Assembly (NCBI GenBank): GCA_000611775.1
Contig: KK106983.1
Span: 2,538,808-2,602,807 of the forward strand
Reading direction: 5' to 3'
DNA length: 64,000 nucleotides
DNA from: Umbilicaria muhlenbergii
Lineage: Eukaryota > Ascomycota > Lecanoromycetes > Umbilicariales > Umbilicariaceae
Of the stretch, positions 12,000 through 22,545 are shown piece by piece; position 1 is the first letter of the stretch, and each line of letters begins with the position of its first letter. A program made the position numbers and the translations under genes. The notes beneath the pieces were generated by a model, which saw only the letters and a list, made by a program, of their open reading frames with translations, ran no database searches and was not told the DNA's origin.

Positions 12000-12840
12000 T
12001 TCAGTCATTTGTTCTAATGACTGATTTAAACTTATTGCTTTTGCATTTTGCTGTAATTCCTTTATAAAGTTCTCTCAATCCGCTTTTTGTATATTGAACG
12101 GCGCGTTGAAAGAACTTTTTATCAGTGTAAAGTTTTCAGTAATTATGAAAAACTGAATAACCTCATGATCTGAACCAGTATACACTTCTTCATTAACTTG
12201 TCAATCAATTATTTCTGGTATTAATTGATTTGTTGCAAATGTTAAATCTAGAACTGATGAATATTGTCTGTTTACAATATGTCTGATGAATGTCATGACG
12301 TCTGATATATTGACTAAATTGCAGTGATTTGTTTACAGTCATTGTAGTAAACTTTCTGCATTTTTTGCCTCTGTGATTGTAGAATTTCATCATGCATGAT
12401 TTGCATTAAAGTCTCCACAAACTAATGTTTTAGTTGTTGCACTTATTTGACTTAATGCTCTTTTCATTGTTCATGTATTTAATTCAGGCTGAAGAGACCT
12501 TTCATTATATACATTCAACAGTAAAATTTCTTCTAAACCTGATGCAGAAATAAACAAAGCTTGTAAATTTGCATCCTTTGATATATCTGATCTAAGCGTG
12601 CATTTTATTCCTTTGTTTGCTTTTGTAATAAATGTTAAAACTCGTGGTCTGAGTTCTGACGTTGGGATAATGCTAGTAAATGCTGAGTGTGAAATAATAC
12701 TGTTATTTAGCTCAATTCATGGTTCTTGAATTAACACAATATTTATTTTCCTCACCACAGCTTCTAGACATGATTGCATAGCATTTGTTGATCTATTGCA
12801 GTTATGTTGAAAAATCTGTATTTTAGATAATTCCTACAGG
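12000..12840 (-). pseudogene. LINE1 ORF2 endonuclease domain
   Basis: An AP-type (exonuclease-endonuclease-phosphatase) domain at the start of ORF2, which in LINEs nicks the target to prime reverse transcription. Visible motifs on the minus strand are IQEP near 12735-12715 (metal-binding Glu), CGDFNANHA near 12418-12393 (catalytic Asp/Asn) and GSDHEVI near 12178-12158 (catalytic Asp-His). The tryptophans expected after IQEP and after NHA (normally EPW and HPWWN) now read TGA. All catalytic residues I can identify are present, so the damage is mainly premature stops. The homologous LINE2 copy is split by Gypsy-1. Confidence 0.85.
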
Positions 12841-12849
12841 TCTGTGTTT

Positions 12850-14480
12850 GAATGTTGTGTGTTTATACTACACATTATTTATTCATGACTAAAGGGTCTC
12901 TGTCTGAGTTCAACTGCTCTGTAACATTCACAGTCTTTGCTATCCACCTGGTGATTTTCTTTGCAATTTGCACACTTTATTATTGTGTGACTGCATATTT
13001 CTTGTCCCTTTTTGCAAATAAAGCACGTGTGCTTCCTGATATAATGATTTTCAGCGCATATTTGGCATTTGGCTTCATGCATGCACTTATGCTGTGTGTG
13101 GCTAAATCCTTGACATTTGATGCATTGCTCATACGGTTTGCAGTCTGTGTATTCCGTGGTATGTAGTGAATTTTCAACCATTATTAACTTAGTCCTCAAG
13201 GCTTTTTCAGCCTCTTGGCTGCTTGCAAAGGCAATGACTGCAGATGAATGCCTTTTGAATTTTTTACTCTCTGCTGTAGACATTCAGCTTGGTTTACACA
13301 TCAATTTTAAACCTTTATTAAAGATCTTCGAGTCACCTCATTCTTTAGCAATTGCATTCCCTCTGCATTGTTAAAAATCTCTGTAGATACTCTGTGTAGA
13401 ATTATCTTATATCATTTCTGGTCTTTTTGCACATGAACTAGATCCAGGTTTAATTCTGGCTCTCAGATATTTTTATGTTATAATAGCTCTTCTGCACTGC
13501 TCTCTTCTACCGCGGTGAGGATTATGCTATTTTGTGATCTAGAAATAATAGCTGTTGTGATCAACACCTTTGCAATTTTTGCATTTTTCAATGCATTGTT
13601 GACTTTGTCTTGAACTTGCATTGAGTTGAAGCTTGCTGTTGCAATTGATGTTTTTGATGTTAACAGTACTCTGCGTTCCCTTTGTGTAATCTGCTTAGTC
13701 TCTTTAACTAATGCAGACTTTTGCGCCTTTTTAACCACCTCTGTTCATGGTTTACTGCTATTTTGAGCCAACATTTGCGCAAATGTTGATTTTGAGCTTT
13801 GGTGTTTTTGGGCGTTTTCAGCATTTTCAGTCATACTCACTGAAAAGCTACCTGATTGAGTTGAATTTTTCCCCATGAATTCAGGCCCTTGTTTTGCATT
13901 AATACTGAAGATTTCAGCCTTATCTGATGCAATTTGACTGTTTTGTATTTCTGCATGCTGCATTTGCAACTTTTTGCATTTTCCCCGTGTTTTCTGCAGC
14001 TGTTTTTACGCTTGCGTTCACACTGTTTATTTTGCGCAGTAGTAAATTCATTTTAGAATTTATGACCTGAATTTGGCTTTGCAAGTGATGATTTTGCACG
14101 TTTGTGTTCAAATTTGCTGATTGTGAACTTTTCATATTTTGTGGGTTTTGTGACTTTGTGAGGTGGAAAATTGCCTGATTTAAGTCAAATTTTTGCGACG
14201 GGTGTGATGCATTGACTAGATCTCACAGCGCAGAATTTGCTGCTAAATACAGTGATTTCATCATTTTGTGTCCCAAATTCAGCATTTTTCCACTATTATT
14301 CTGTTCACTGTTTTGTGAATTTTCACAGTTTTCCTCTGAACTTTGAATCTGCACCTTCACCGGTTGACTTTCCTGTGAGGAAGTGGTGTTTTTGCATTTT
14401 TTACCTTGCAATGTGACTTTTTTGATTTGCCTGTGTGTTTATGAGAAGGTGAACGGGCTGTTTTCATTATTATTCATAAC
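12850..14480 (-). pseudogene. LINE1 ORF1, gag-like nucleic-acid-binding protein
   Basis: ORF1 of LINE1. A likely start is the ATG near 14478, from which a Ser/Gln/Asn-rich region extends. The C-terminal part is the long open stretch 13283-12879 (134 codons). In that stretch the knuckles are C54-x2-C57-x4-H62-x4-C67, C73-x2-C76-x3-H80-x6-C87 and C104-x2-C107-x3-H111-x6-C118. This three-knuckle arrangement is typical of ORF1p in Tad1/Jockey-type elements, where it binds element RNA in the ribonucleoprotein. The N-terminal part is broken by several stops, including TGA where a tryptophan or arginine is likely. The knuckle cysteines and histidines all survive. Confidence 0.85.
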
Positions 14481-15390
14481 AAAGTAGGTTTCCTTTGTTA
14501 TGAATGCCGCTGACGTAGGTGTAGGTGTAGTGCATTAACTACTGTTTTCAGACTTCATGTCTGATGTTATATTCATTATAATGTTTTTTAATGTTTTCCT
14601 GATGTTCCAGTCCTGATGATATCCTGAATTTACCTCAAGTTTAATATCCCTTCCTTTATAAACTTAAGCATAATCAAGAGTCTAAAGGCTCTGTTTTCTA
14701 TCCCTGATACTCAAAATAAGTAGCCCCTATGATCCTTAGGAATTTAAGCCTTATAAAAGCCCCTAAAATCACCTGTAGCCTGGCTTAATCTGAGCTTATT
14801 CAAATAGAAAATGATATAAACTCACTGATCTTTACTCTTTATATATGAAATGCTGAATGAGAGTTCTTTATATCTCTTGTACTCAGAATAGTGCTTTCCT
14901 CTGCAGGCTTTTTTGTTAATCTGAGCTTTTTACAGTCTTTTATGTCAAACTTAAAAAGAATGACCTTTAGTATTGTAAAGCATGAAGGAAAATGTGGAAA
15001 AAGTGAAGTTTCATGATATTTTGCAAGATGATTGATTTAAGGTTTAATGCTTACACCTCATCAAAATTCTCAAGAACCGTGATTTGACGCGTGTTGAATA
15101 ATAACAAAGGCAGAAAGCAGTGAATAACAATGTGTTTTTAATGTTTTGTGATTTGTAAAAGCAGTGTAAGATAGATTTAAATCTAATTCTTACATGACAA
15201 ATCAAGAAAAAAGGTGTTGTGGTTGTTGTGTTGTTGTTTTTGTGATTTTTGATCGTTTTTGATGTGAAGATTGTGTGATATACTTGAATTCACCATGCTT
15301 TTGCAACCACCACTGGCTTTGAGAATTGGAAAAAAGGGTTTAAGTCTCTGAACTGAGTAGTTTATGAGGCCTATGACAATGATATATTAT
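14481..15390 (-). other. Probable LINE1 5' UTR
   Basis: Non-coding sequence directly upstream of LINE1 ORF1 (minus strand). It is richer in TGG, CCA and CpG than the neighbouring Gypsy DNA, like the LINE itself. It contains a GTTGTT-rich stretch near 15205-15240. LINE2 lacks this part, so the extent cannot be tested inside the window. The boundary near 15390 is where Gypsy-5-type sequence starts. Confidence 0.45.
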
Positions 15391-17744
15391 ATGTGTGACT
15401 TGGTTGCTTTTTGGTTTCTGCATGTGTGTTTTTTCACAACGCTTTGATCCTTTAAAATATACATGTCATTGTTTAAATGCATCAACAATTGTTAAAAGTT
15501 CTTTGTCATGTATCTCATAACTCATCTTAGCATTTAAAAGCTTTCAGAAGTAATAAACTACTGATTTCAAACATCTCTTATTATTTAACTGATTAATACA
15601 TACTTTTATAACTTTGTCTGATGTGTTCATCTTGAGTGTAATAAGCTTCTCAGGGTTGAAACTCATGAGAATTAATTATGATATGAAGTGCTTTTTCAGC
15701 TCTTCAAAGAATTCTTGTGCTTCAGTAAATTAAATAAATTTTCAGTCTTTTTTCATTAACTTTGTTAGAGGTGCTGCAATCTTTAAATACTTTTTAATAA
15801 ACTTCTTATAGAAGTTTGTAAAGTTTAAGAAGAATTACACTTCCTTGATGCTCATCAGAACTGATCATTCAATCACAGATTTAATTTTTTTCAGATTTAT
15901 TCATAAGCTTTTTAATGTGATGATAAATTCAAGAAATTAAACTTCTTTAACATGAAAAAGACTTTTCTCAGACTTAATGTACAAGTCAGCATCTTTTAGC
16001 ACTTGCAGAATTTTATGAACATGTTTAACATGTTGTTCTTTTGTCTTTAAATATGTCATCAAGGTAGATGACTATGAACTGATTAAAATATTATTATAAG
16101 ATGTTATTAATAAAAGCTTAAAAGGTTGCTGAGGTGTTGATTAATTTAAACAGCATTATCTTTTTATTCATCATCTTCTTTTATCTGTATCTGGTTAAAT
16201 GCCTTTGAGATATTAAATTTTATAAATCATTATGCTCTTTAAAATCTGTCCTGCAGTTCTGAGATAAATGACAACAGGTAACTGTTTTTTATCATTATAT
16301 TATTTAATGTTTTATAATCAACACACAATTTCAATAATCTGTCTGATTTTGAGACAAACAATATTAAATATTCAGCTGAAGATTAAGATTTTTAAATGAA
16401 TTTTTTTCATAAATTCTTCTTTAAGTATTCTCACAATGCATTTAACTTCTGAGGTGACAATGAGTATATAAGTTACTTTGTTGATTTGCATTCTTTCATG
16501 ATTTTAATTTCATTCTTAATGTTTCAGTAAGGTGTCTTGTTTTTTAACTGTTATAAATAAATCTTTGAAGTCTTTGTATTCTTTAAAGATAAATAACTTG
16601 ATAATAAGATTTCAGTCATTATCAACTCACTTAATTCACAGTATTTTTATGTTAAGATTTTTTAATTCCTCATGTATCTTTTTTATTATTATAATAAAGA
16701 CTTTCACTCCTTTAGATGAGTTCAGAACTGAATGTAACTTCATAAAAGTACTCTCTTTTATGAAGTATATCTCATTTTCAGCTCAACTGATCATAAAATT
16801 GATCACTCAAAGTTAAAATATATTTAAAATTATGTCACTTCCTGACTGCTCTGTAATGTCAAAAACAATTTTCTCTCAGTGTCAACTTATTCATACAGGT
16901 ACTGAAGTTGTTTTCTCATTTACACAACTATTGTTATGCTTCATCAGGGTATCATCAAACTCTTGTAATAAATAAAAATTTAATTTTTTATAAATCTGAA
17001 TTCCCCTTCTTCATGATAAATCATAAATTTAAGAAATTTCCTGTACAGTCATTGTTTATTATCAGTCAGGCTGAGTGACTTTTTACTTTAATTTAAACAT
17101 GAAAGTTGTTCATGTCTTTTATAACAGTGATTTCTTTAACAACTACTTCTTTCAGAGGCTTTTAAATAAGTATTTTTAAAAATCTCTGATCTGAAAGATC
17201 TTTTAGTTTTTTGAATTAAAAGAAAGAAATCTCAGATTTTCTTTCACATATTTAAAGTTCTTTGAGTTGACTTTTTATCTGAATATTATATTAAATTTAA
17301 CTTTAAGTATTCACTTCAAAGTTTTTAAACTTTTATTCATAATTTTCTCAGGATGTGTGCTTCATTAATAAATTTTGAATCTTTTAATGATTTTTTTTAA
17401 ATATGTTTTAATAATTTATGTTCTTGATTTCATCTTTCTGAGTAAATGCATTTTTAATTATTCATAGAATTTATTCTTGCAACAGGTTGACATGATTTTT
17501 ATAATTGTCAGAAAATTCTTTCATGACTTTAAATACTTTTTTATAAGTTTTTAATCACTGTTCTTCATGAGTGAATATTTAAATATCATCATTCTTTTTG
17601 ATGAGCTCTTTTGAATCTTTAAAATTTATTACTTTCATAAAGTCTTCCTCCTCATTAAATAAAAACATTATTTTATCACTGTTAATGTAATTGTCTTCTT
17701 AATTAAATTATTCTCATTAAACTTATTACTTCTTCAGTGAGCAA
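15391..17744 (-). mobile_element. Gypsy-5 relic (protease, RT, RNase H)
   Basis: A broken minus-strand Gypsy fragment. The protease-side region lies at about 17000-16400, RT with a YLDDI motif near 16060, and RNase H-like sequence to about 15480. It is the same family as the element at 61162-64000: the antisense reading of 16532-16816 matches the antisense reading of 63605-63850 closely (shared segments such as FFNSSCI and KYISFSAQLIIKL), with opposite genomic orientation. It is truncated at 17744 by LINE2, before the gag zinc knuckle would be reached. It has many transition-type breaks and no LTRs. Confidence 0.72.
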
Positions 17745-18464
17745 AGTGTTTTAATTGTGATTTTTTTATTTCTGCTGAAACTTGAATATCTGCAATCTGT
17801 GTATTACTTTGTAGTCATGATTTTTGAGCTGTAATAAGCTTTTTCACTTGTCTTGATGATATTAATATAGATATACTGTTTAGTATTTTAATTAATTGTG
17901 TAAGGTGTTTTTTCCCTGATGTATTTTGATTTCAGTCTAGAAATTTAAAGTTTATAAGTATGTCTTGACTTATTTATAACTTTGATAAGTATGAAGTGAG
18001 TATTCTCTGCTTGATATAATGATTTTCTGATAAGGTTATAATCCTTAATACATATTTCCTGCATTTTTTGTTTAATTTGACTTGTATCAGCTGAATATTT
18101 GCTTCAATTTTCATTGCAGCTTCTAGGGAAGTTCTAAAAGCTTTTAAAATCTTGTGTAATGCTGAGTTTTGCAATTTTTCTAATTGCTTTAAGTAGTTTT
18201 TTTGATTTTTCCATCAAATTTCTGACCTGTAGTCATTAATTGATGTAATGCATGCTTGATAAAGTTGTTTTGCATTTTTAGCTAAAAGACCTCATTCTGA
18301 GTTTGTTAATCTATTGATTAAGTGCATTACTCTGATCACTGTGAATACTTTTTTTGAACATGTGTTTTAAAGTTCAGTTTTCTGTTTAATCAAACTCTTA
18401 ATCACTTGACTTCTTTGACTGATTTTACCACCGTGTCATTTGATAGTGTAATACTGTTTTCCAG
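17745..18464 (-). mobile_element. LINE2, 3' piece (RT thumb region)
   Basis: A second copy of the Tad1-like LINE, homologous to LINE1 about 9965-10680 and read on the minus strand. It starts abruptly at the Gypsy-5 relic, so RNase H and the 3' end are missing except for the short agcaaagtgtttt segment that shows the empty site of element M-A. It ends at foldback element M-C. Differences from LINE1 are nearly all transitions, with LINE2 carrying more A/T. The open stretch 18174-17974 corresponds to 10382-10140 in LINE1. Confidence 0.88.
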
Positions 18465-18982
18465 CATCCGCAACTTGGCAGCCCGCTCAAAAATAAGGTT
18501 TTAGTTAATAGTACTTTATGCGCTCAGAGCACTCTCTGAGCAGTAAATGAGCTCATACAAATCTTACACTTTAAATAATTATTATACCTTCATGAATAAT
18601 AAAAAACTTTTTATTGAAAAGTTTTAGATCTCTTTATTCTGTACACTTTACAAACTAAAGATTTCTTCATAAGTTTTAATTTGCAATAGTTATGAATTAA
18701 AAAACTTTTAACTAATTATAAATATATTAGCATATTGAATAACTATTGCGCTTTTATACTGATGATATAACTTTCAGTTTATAAGTTGTAGAGAATAAGC
18801 TGTTTAAGAGTTTTCTTATACAAAGTTTCTTTTTATGTGTTGTTGTGGTTGAGTTATTCAAAAAGTCATTAAAAGTCAGTTTATTAATGTTGTGATTTTC
18901 ATCACTGAAAGCTTGAAATCAATGTAACTTTTTAACAACAACAGTTATAAAAAAACTTTAAGTTATAAAACTGTTAAATAGC
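18465..18982. mobile_element. Foldback/MITE-like element M-C (partial)
   Basis: Begins with the catccgcaacttggcagc terminus and runs through the 205-bp terminal module into the gaataactattgcgctttt core and the ataaaactgttaaatag segment shared with M-B. Over the 205-bp module it differs from M-B (28912-29118) at two positions only. It stops where the Gypsy-1 fragment begins, so one end is missing. The flanking LINE2 lacks about 320 bp that LINE1 has (10681-11001), so insertion or rearrangement here came with a deletion. Non-coding. Confidence 0.82.
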
Positions 18983-19698
18983 TAATGAGGTGTGCATGAG
19001 GGCCTGCGGAGCGCTTGACAATGAGTGAGCGCTATATGATGCCACGCATTAATCATGCATGTGCAGAGCCTGTTTCTCTGACTTACAGGCATAATGACTG
19101 ATGTTGTGATGATGAAGATGATGCATCTTGAGGGTGTGTTGATGATGTTGTGATGATGAGTCACTGCTCTGGCAAAAGTTGACGACAGAAGGCTGAGGAG
19201 TTGACAGTATTTATATTTCAGAGCTCTTGTTGTGATATCATCACCTGAGGCCTTGATTACGCTATCATAGCGCTGTCATGTTTATGCTGTCATGACTTCA
19301 CTGTCACCTCTTCACTTCTCAGGGTTTTTGCTGTCATGTGACAAGCTCACCTCACTATCATCTTGCTTAGTCAGCGTCAGCATCATGTCACTGATTCAAC
19401 TGTTAACTGAGCCTTTTAACGGCCACTCACCTTTCTGCGCCGGAGGGCCGCCGCATAAGGGGGAGGCAATTATCACGGGTTAATGACAATCTGAGACTCA
19501 CATAGGGCATGCGCCCTACAAGCGGCTTGACAGCGTTAATGAGTCACATGAAAACTCTGCACTGCTCAATCTCACCTTAATTCCTTAGTTATTAGTTCTA
19601 TATAGTTAAGATCATATAACCTTTATACATCTATATCTCATGCTGTCATGAACCTTGACTATACTTCCCTTTCTAGTAAGGAACGCTATAGTCTGATA
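18983..19698 (+). mobile_element. Gypsy-1 fragment, 5'-truncated, with 3' LTR
   Basis: The 3' non-coding tail and 3' LTR of Gypsy-1, homologous to 27180-27893. The polypurine tract cataagggggaggcaat precedes the LTR (19471-19698, 228 bp). It keeps many CpGs that the full-length Gypsy-1 has lost (for example around 19260-19285 and 19430-19460), so it is a better-preserved representative of the ancestral sequence. It is wedged between M-C and LINE2, with no 5' part. Confidence 0.88.
19471..19698 (+). repeat. Gypsy-1 3' LTR of the truncated fragment
   Basis: 228 bp, the same length as both LTRs of the full-length Gypsy-1. The ends (tatcac...tctgata) are transition variants of TGTCA...TGACA. The internal gggcatgcgccctac palindrome is shared by all three LTRs. 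Confidence 0.9.
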
Positions 19699-21054
19699 AT
19701 TTTCTAAAAAGGATTTTGTTCATAATTGTATTTGTACTGATAACTTCAATTTCTTCATAATTGAAAGTAATTGCAGTAGTGATACATGATCAAAAGCTCC
19801 CTTGACATTTAATAATAAACATGATAGAACATTTTCTTTGTTTTGAGCTGATTTTATATCATGTGTTAAAGTTAATACTGCATTAACTGCTGATCTTTGT
19901 TTTCTTCCTCTGATTTAATCTTGATCTAATAAGTCTGTGACTTGACTTAAATATGATAATCTAGTTGTCATGATTTTCTCTGTCACTTTGTTTAAACAGT
20001 TTAATAATGTAATTATTTTGTAAGCTTTTGATTTTGAATAATCTGACTTTCTTAACTTTTTTAGAATAACACCTGTGCCTTGATGTCAACATTTCAGGTG
20101 AAAGCTTGCTTAAATTAATTATTTATAAATTGTAAAAATTAATTCTGATATTGCCTGATATGCTTTTTAAATAATAGCAAAGGAAATATCATCTGATTCA
20201 GATGCTTTCTTTGCAGAGGATGTAAATATAACTTGTTTAACTTCATTTTCTGTTAAGTTGAATCAATTTACATGTATTATGTCTTGATTATTCTTAATTT
20301 CAGCTGTAGAAGGTTCTGAATACATTATTGTAATAAATGCTTAACATTTGTCTTGAAAATCCTGATATAATCTATCATTTTGATTTTGTATTGATGGTAT
20401 TTTCTTCATAAGTTGTGACTTTGTGTATTTATATATTTAAAATACATCTTTTCCACTTGCTTCTGTAAGAAATGTTGTTTAGGATTTTTGTTTTGCATTT
20501 TTAATAACTTGAAAATACTCAGATCTGCTTGTTGTGAATTTAATTCACTGTCTTTCAAATTAATCATGCTTGTTGTAATGTCTTCTTGCTGTTGACATTT
20601 CTTTTCTTAGCCTGATGAGGTTTTTCATTCATTATACTTTGAATTTGTTGCATGATTTCCGTTTAGAAATATTGTCTTTCACAGTTTATGCAATTAAGTC
20701 TCTTAAGTTTTCAGTTATTTGTTTTAATGACTGATTTAAACTTATTACTTTTGCATTTTGCTGTAATTCCTTTGTAAAGTTCTCTCAATCCGCCCTTTGT
20801 ATATTGAATGACCCGTTGAAAGAACTTTTTATCAGTGTAAAGTTTTCAGTAATTATGAAAAACTAAATAACTTTATGATTTAAATCAGTATACACTTCTT
20901 CATTAACTTGCCAATCAATTATTTCTGGTATTAATTGATTTGTTGCAAATATTAAATCTAGAACTGATGAATATTATCTGTTTACAATATGTCTGATGAA
21001 TGTCATAATGTCTGATATATTAACTAAATCACAGTGATTTGTTTGCAGTCATTG
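19699..21054 (-). mobile_element. LINE2, middle piece (RT N-terminal half and endonuclease)
   Basis: Continuation of LINE2, homologous to LINE1 about 11002-12354. It covers the first RT block (LLL..KGAFDHVSL region near 19815-19770) and the endonuclease domain up to the point where Gypsy-1 inserted. The GSDH-type endonuclease motif lies near 20890-20870. Compared with LINE1, LINE2 shows additional TGG-to-TGA and CCA-to-TCA type changes and is clearly non-functional. The last five bases before Gypsy-1 (cattg, 21050-21054) are the target duplication. Confidence 0.9.
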
Positions 21055-21282
21055 TGTCATGAGTTAGTGACAATCTGAGACTCACGTAGGGCATGCGCCC
21101 TACAAGTGACTTAACAGTGTTAATGAGTCACATGAAAACTCTGCACTGCTTAATCTCACCTTGATTCCTTAGTTATTAGTTCTATATAATTAAGATCATA
21201 TAACCTCTATACATTTATATCTCATGCTGTCACAAACCTTGACTATACTTCCCTTTCTAATAAGGAACACTATAGTCTGACA
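21055..21282 (+). repeat. Gypsy-1 5' LTR
   Basis: 228 bp, starting tgtcatgagtt and ending agtctgaca. Ends TG...CA within the short inverted TGTCA/TGACA. Homologous end to end with 27666-27893 and 19471-19698. Confidence 0.95.
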
Positions 21283-21299
21283 GTTTTAATAACTCTACC

Positions 21300-22545
21300 T
21301 TTTAAAGAGTGATGACTCAAGATAAAATGCAGACTCAAAACCAACTACGTTAAACTTCTGAAGCAGAATGAGACATGATGATGAAGAATCAGCAAAATGA
21401 TCATGAAACATCACTCATTTCCTCTGACATCAGTGAAGTGAACCTCATGAGCGGAGGATCCTCAGGTGAAATGATGCACAACATTAATGATGAGATCATG
21501 CAAGTGAAATGACAGTGAGATGAACTTCTTAAGCAACAAGAGCTGCAGCAGCTCTGAATGAAAGTTTTAACACTGAAAATCAACCTACTCAAAGATCCTG
21601 CTACTCATGTTGATACCTCAGCTGAGAGATTCCTTGACTCTATGAATGCTGAGTTCATAATGAGCAAGCGCCGCGCTGATGAAACACTGTCAATATGAAA
21701 TGTACAGCCAAGGATTCAGGCAAAGGAGTTACTGCTATATCATGACAAGAACATGAAAGAGCACCTGAATTAAATGTGAGATGCAAGAAATACCTTTCAT
21801 TTTAACTCAGCTGATTTCCCTCATGAGGAGGATAAGATGATTTATGTCATGCAATACCTAAAGGATGAACCAAAGGAGGCATGACTGTGAGATGATGAAA
21901 TTAAAGATTATTTCACTGTTACCTGAGATGATTTTATGAAATTCCTGCTCAACATTATAAAGGACCCTGTGAATCATCAGCTTCACATCACTCAGCTGTA
22001 TAGTGATGCTGTTCAATTACCTCATTAATCAGTTCAAGCTTTCAATAATTATTTGAGCACCTTGAAAGCTCAGTTACCTCCCTACAGTGAAGAGCACATG
22101 AGGACTCACTTCTTCACAAAATTGAAGCCTGAGGTCTGTGCAGCCTTGATGAATTATCAGGACCTACTCACAACTCAAAAGAGAATCATCATCTTGATCA
22201 CATGCCTGAAGAATAATCTACATTTGAGAGGCGCCGTGAAATCAAAAGCAAATTCTAATACAACAACTACCCTCAGCTGCAAACCTGAGTCACTGTTGAA
22301 GCCTGCTGAGAATAAGGATCATAAGCCCGGTGAGGGCAAGATGAAGAGCAAGTGAGATAATAAACATGAAAGTGAATCAGTGAAGGCTCCTGAAACAAAG
22401 GACTTGTCACACGTGACTTGTTGAAATTGTAATCAAAAGGGACATTATTCTCCTGATTGTTCACAGCCTGTGAAAAACTCAGACCTGAATAAGACCCCGG
22501 TTGCAGCTGTTTCAGCATTAAAAAATGAGAACACTTCAGTGAAGG
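21300..22545 (+). pseudogene. Gypsy-1 gag (fossil)
   Basis: A capsid-type gag region. The 22053-22355 stretch is readable and typical of fungal Gypsy gag (LKAQLPPYSEEHMRTHFF, then a basic Thr/Ser/Lys-rich linker). A CCHC knuckle lies at about 22419-22460 with N-x-Q-K-G-H-Y-S spacing. Broken; described only as part of the element. Confidence 0.85.

Larger units (their letters stand above)
8175..14480 (-). mobile_element. LINE1: Tad1-like non-LTR retrotransposon with RNase H
   Basis: A near full-length LINE read on the minus strand. ORF1 is a gag-like protein with three zinc knuckles. ORF2 carries an AP-type endonuclease, reverse transcriptase, an RNase H domain and a C-terminal zinc finger. 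This order matches the fungal Tad1 clade. It is interrupted by foldback element M-A (9158-9965). Compared with LINE2 at 10120-10380 versus 17910-18170, I counted about 27 differences by eye, all transitions. Several Trp positions now read TGA, and the RT catalytic motif reads YINNV. It is therefore dead, though less damaged than LINE2. The 3' end is placed near 8175 by loss of recognisable LINE sequence; no poly-A tail or target duplication was identified. Confidence 0.88.

Noticed and set aside
16532-16816. A 94-codon plus-strand open frame similar to the reverse frame at 63605-63850
   Set aside because: Both are antisense shadows of the same Gypsy-5 protease/RT-linker region. The similarity reflects homologous DNA rather than a conserved protein.
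19292-19483. A 63-codon plus-strand open frame, also present at 27487-27678, as a conserved small gene
   Set aside because: It lies in the Gypsy-1 3' non-coding tail and into the LTR. It is Leu/Ser/Pro-rich, so C-to-T changes rarely create stops. Presence in both copies follows from shared descent, and no domain or start context supports a gene.
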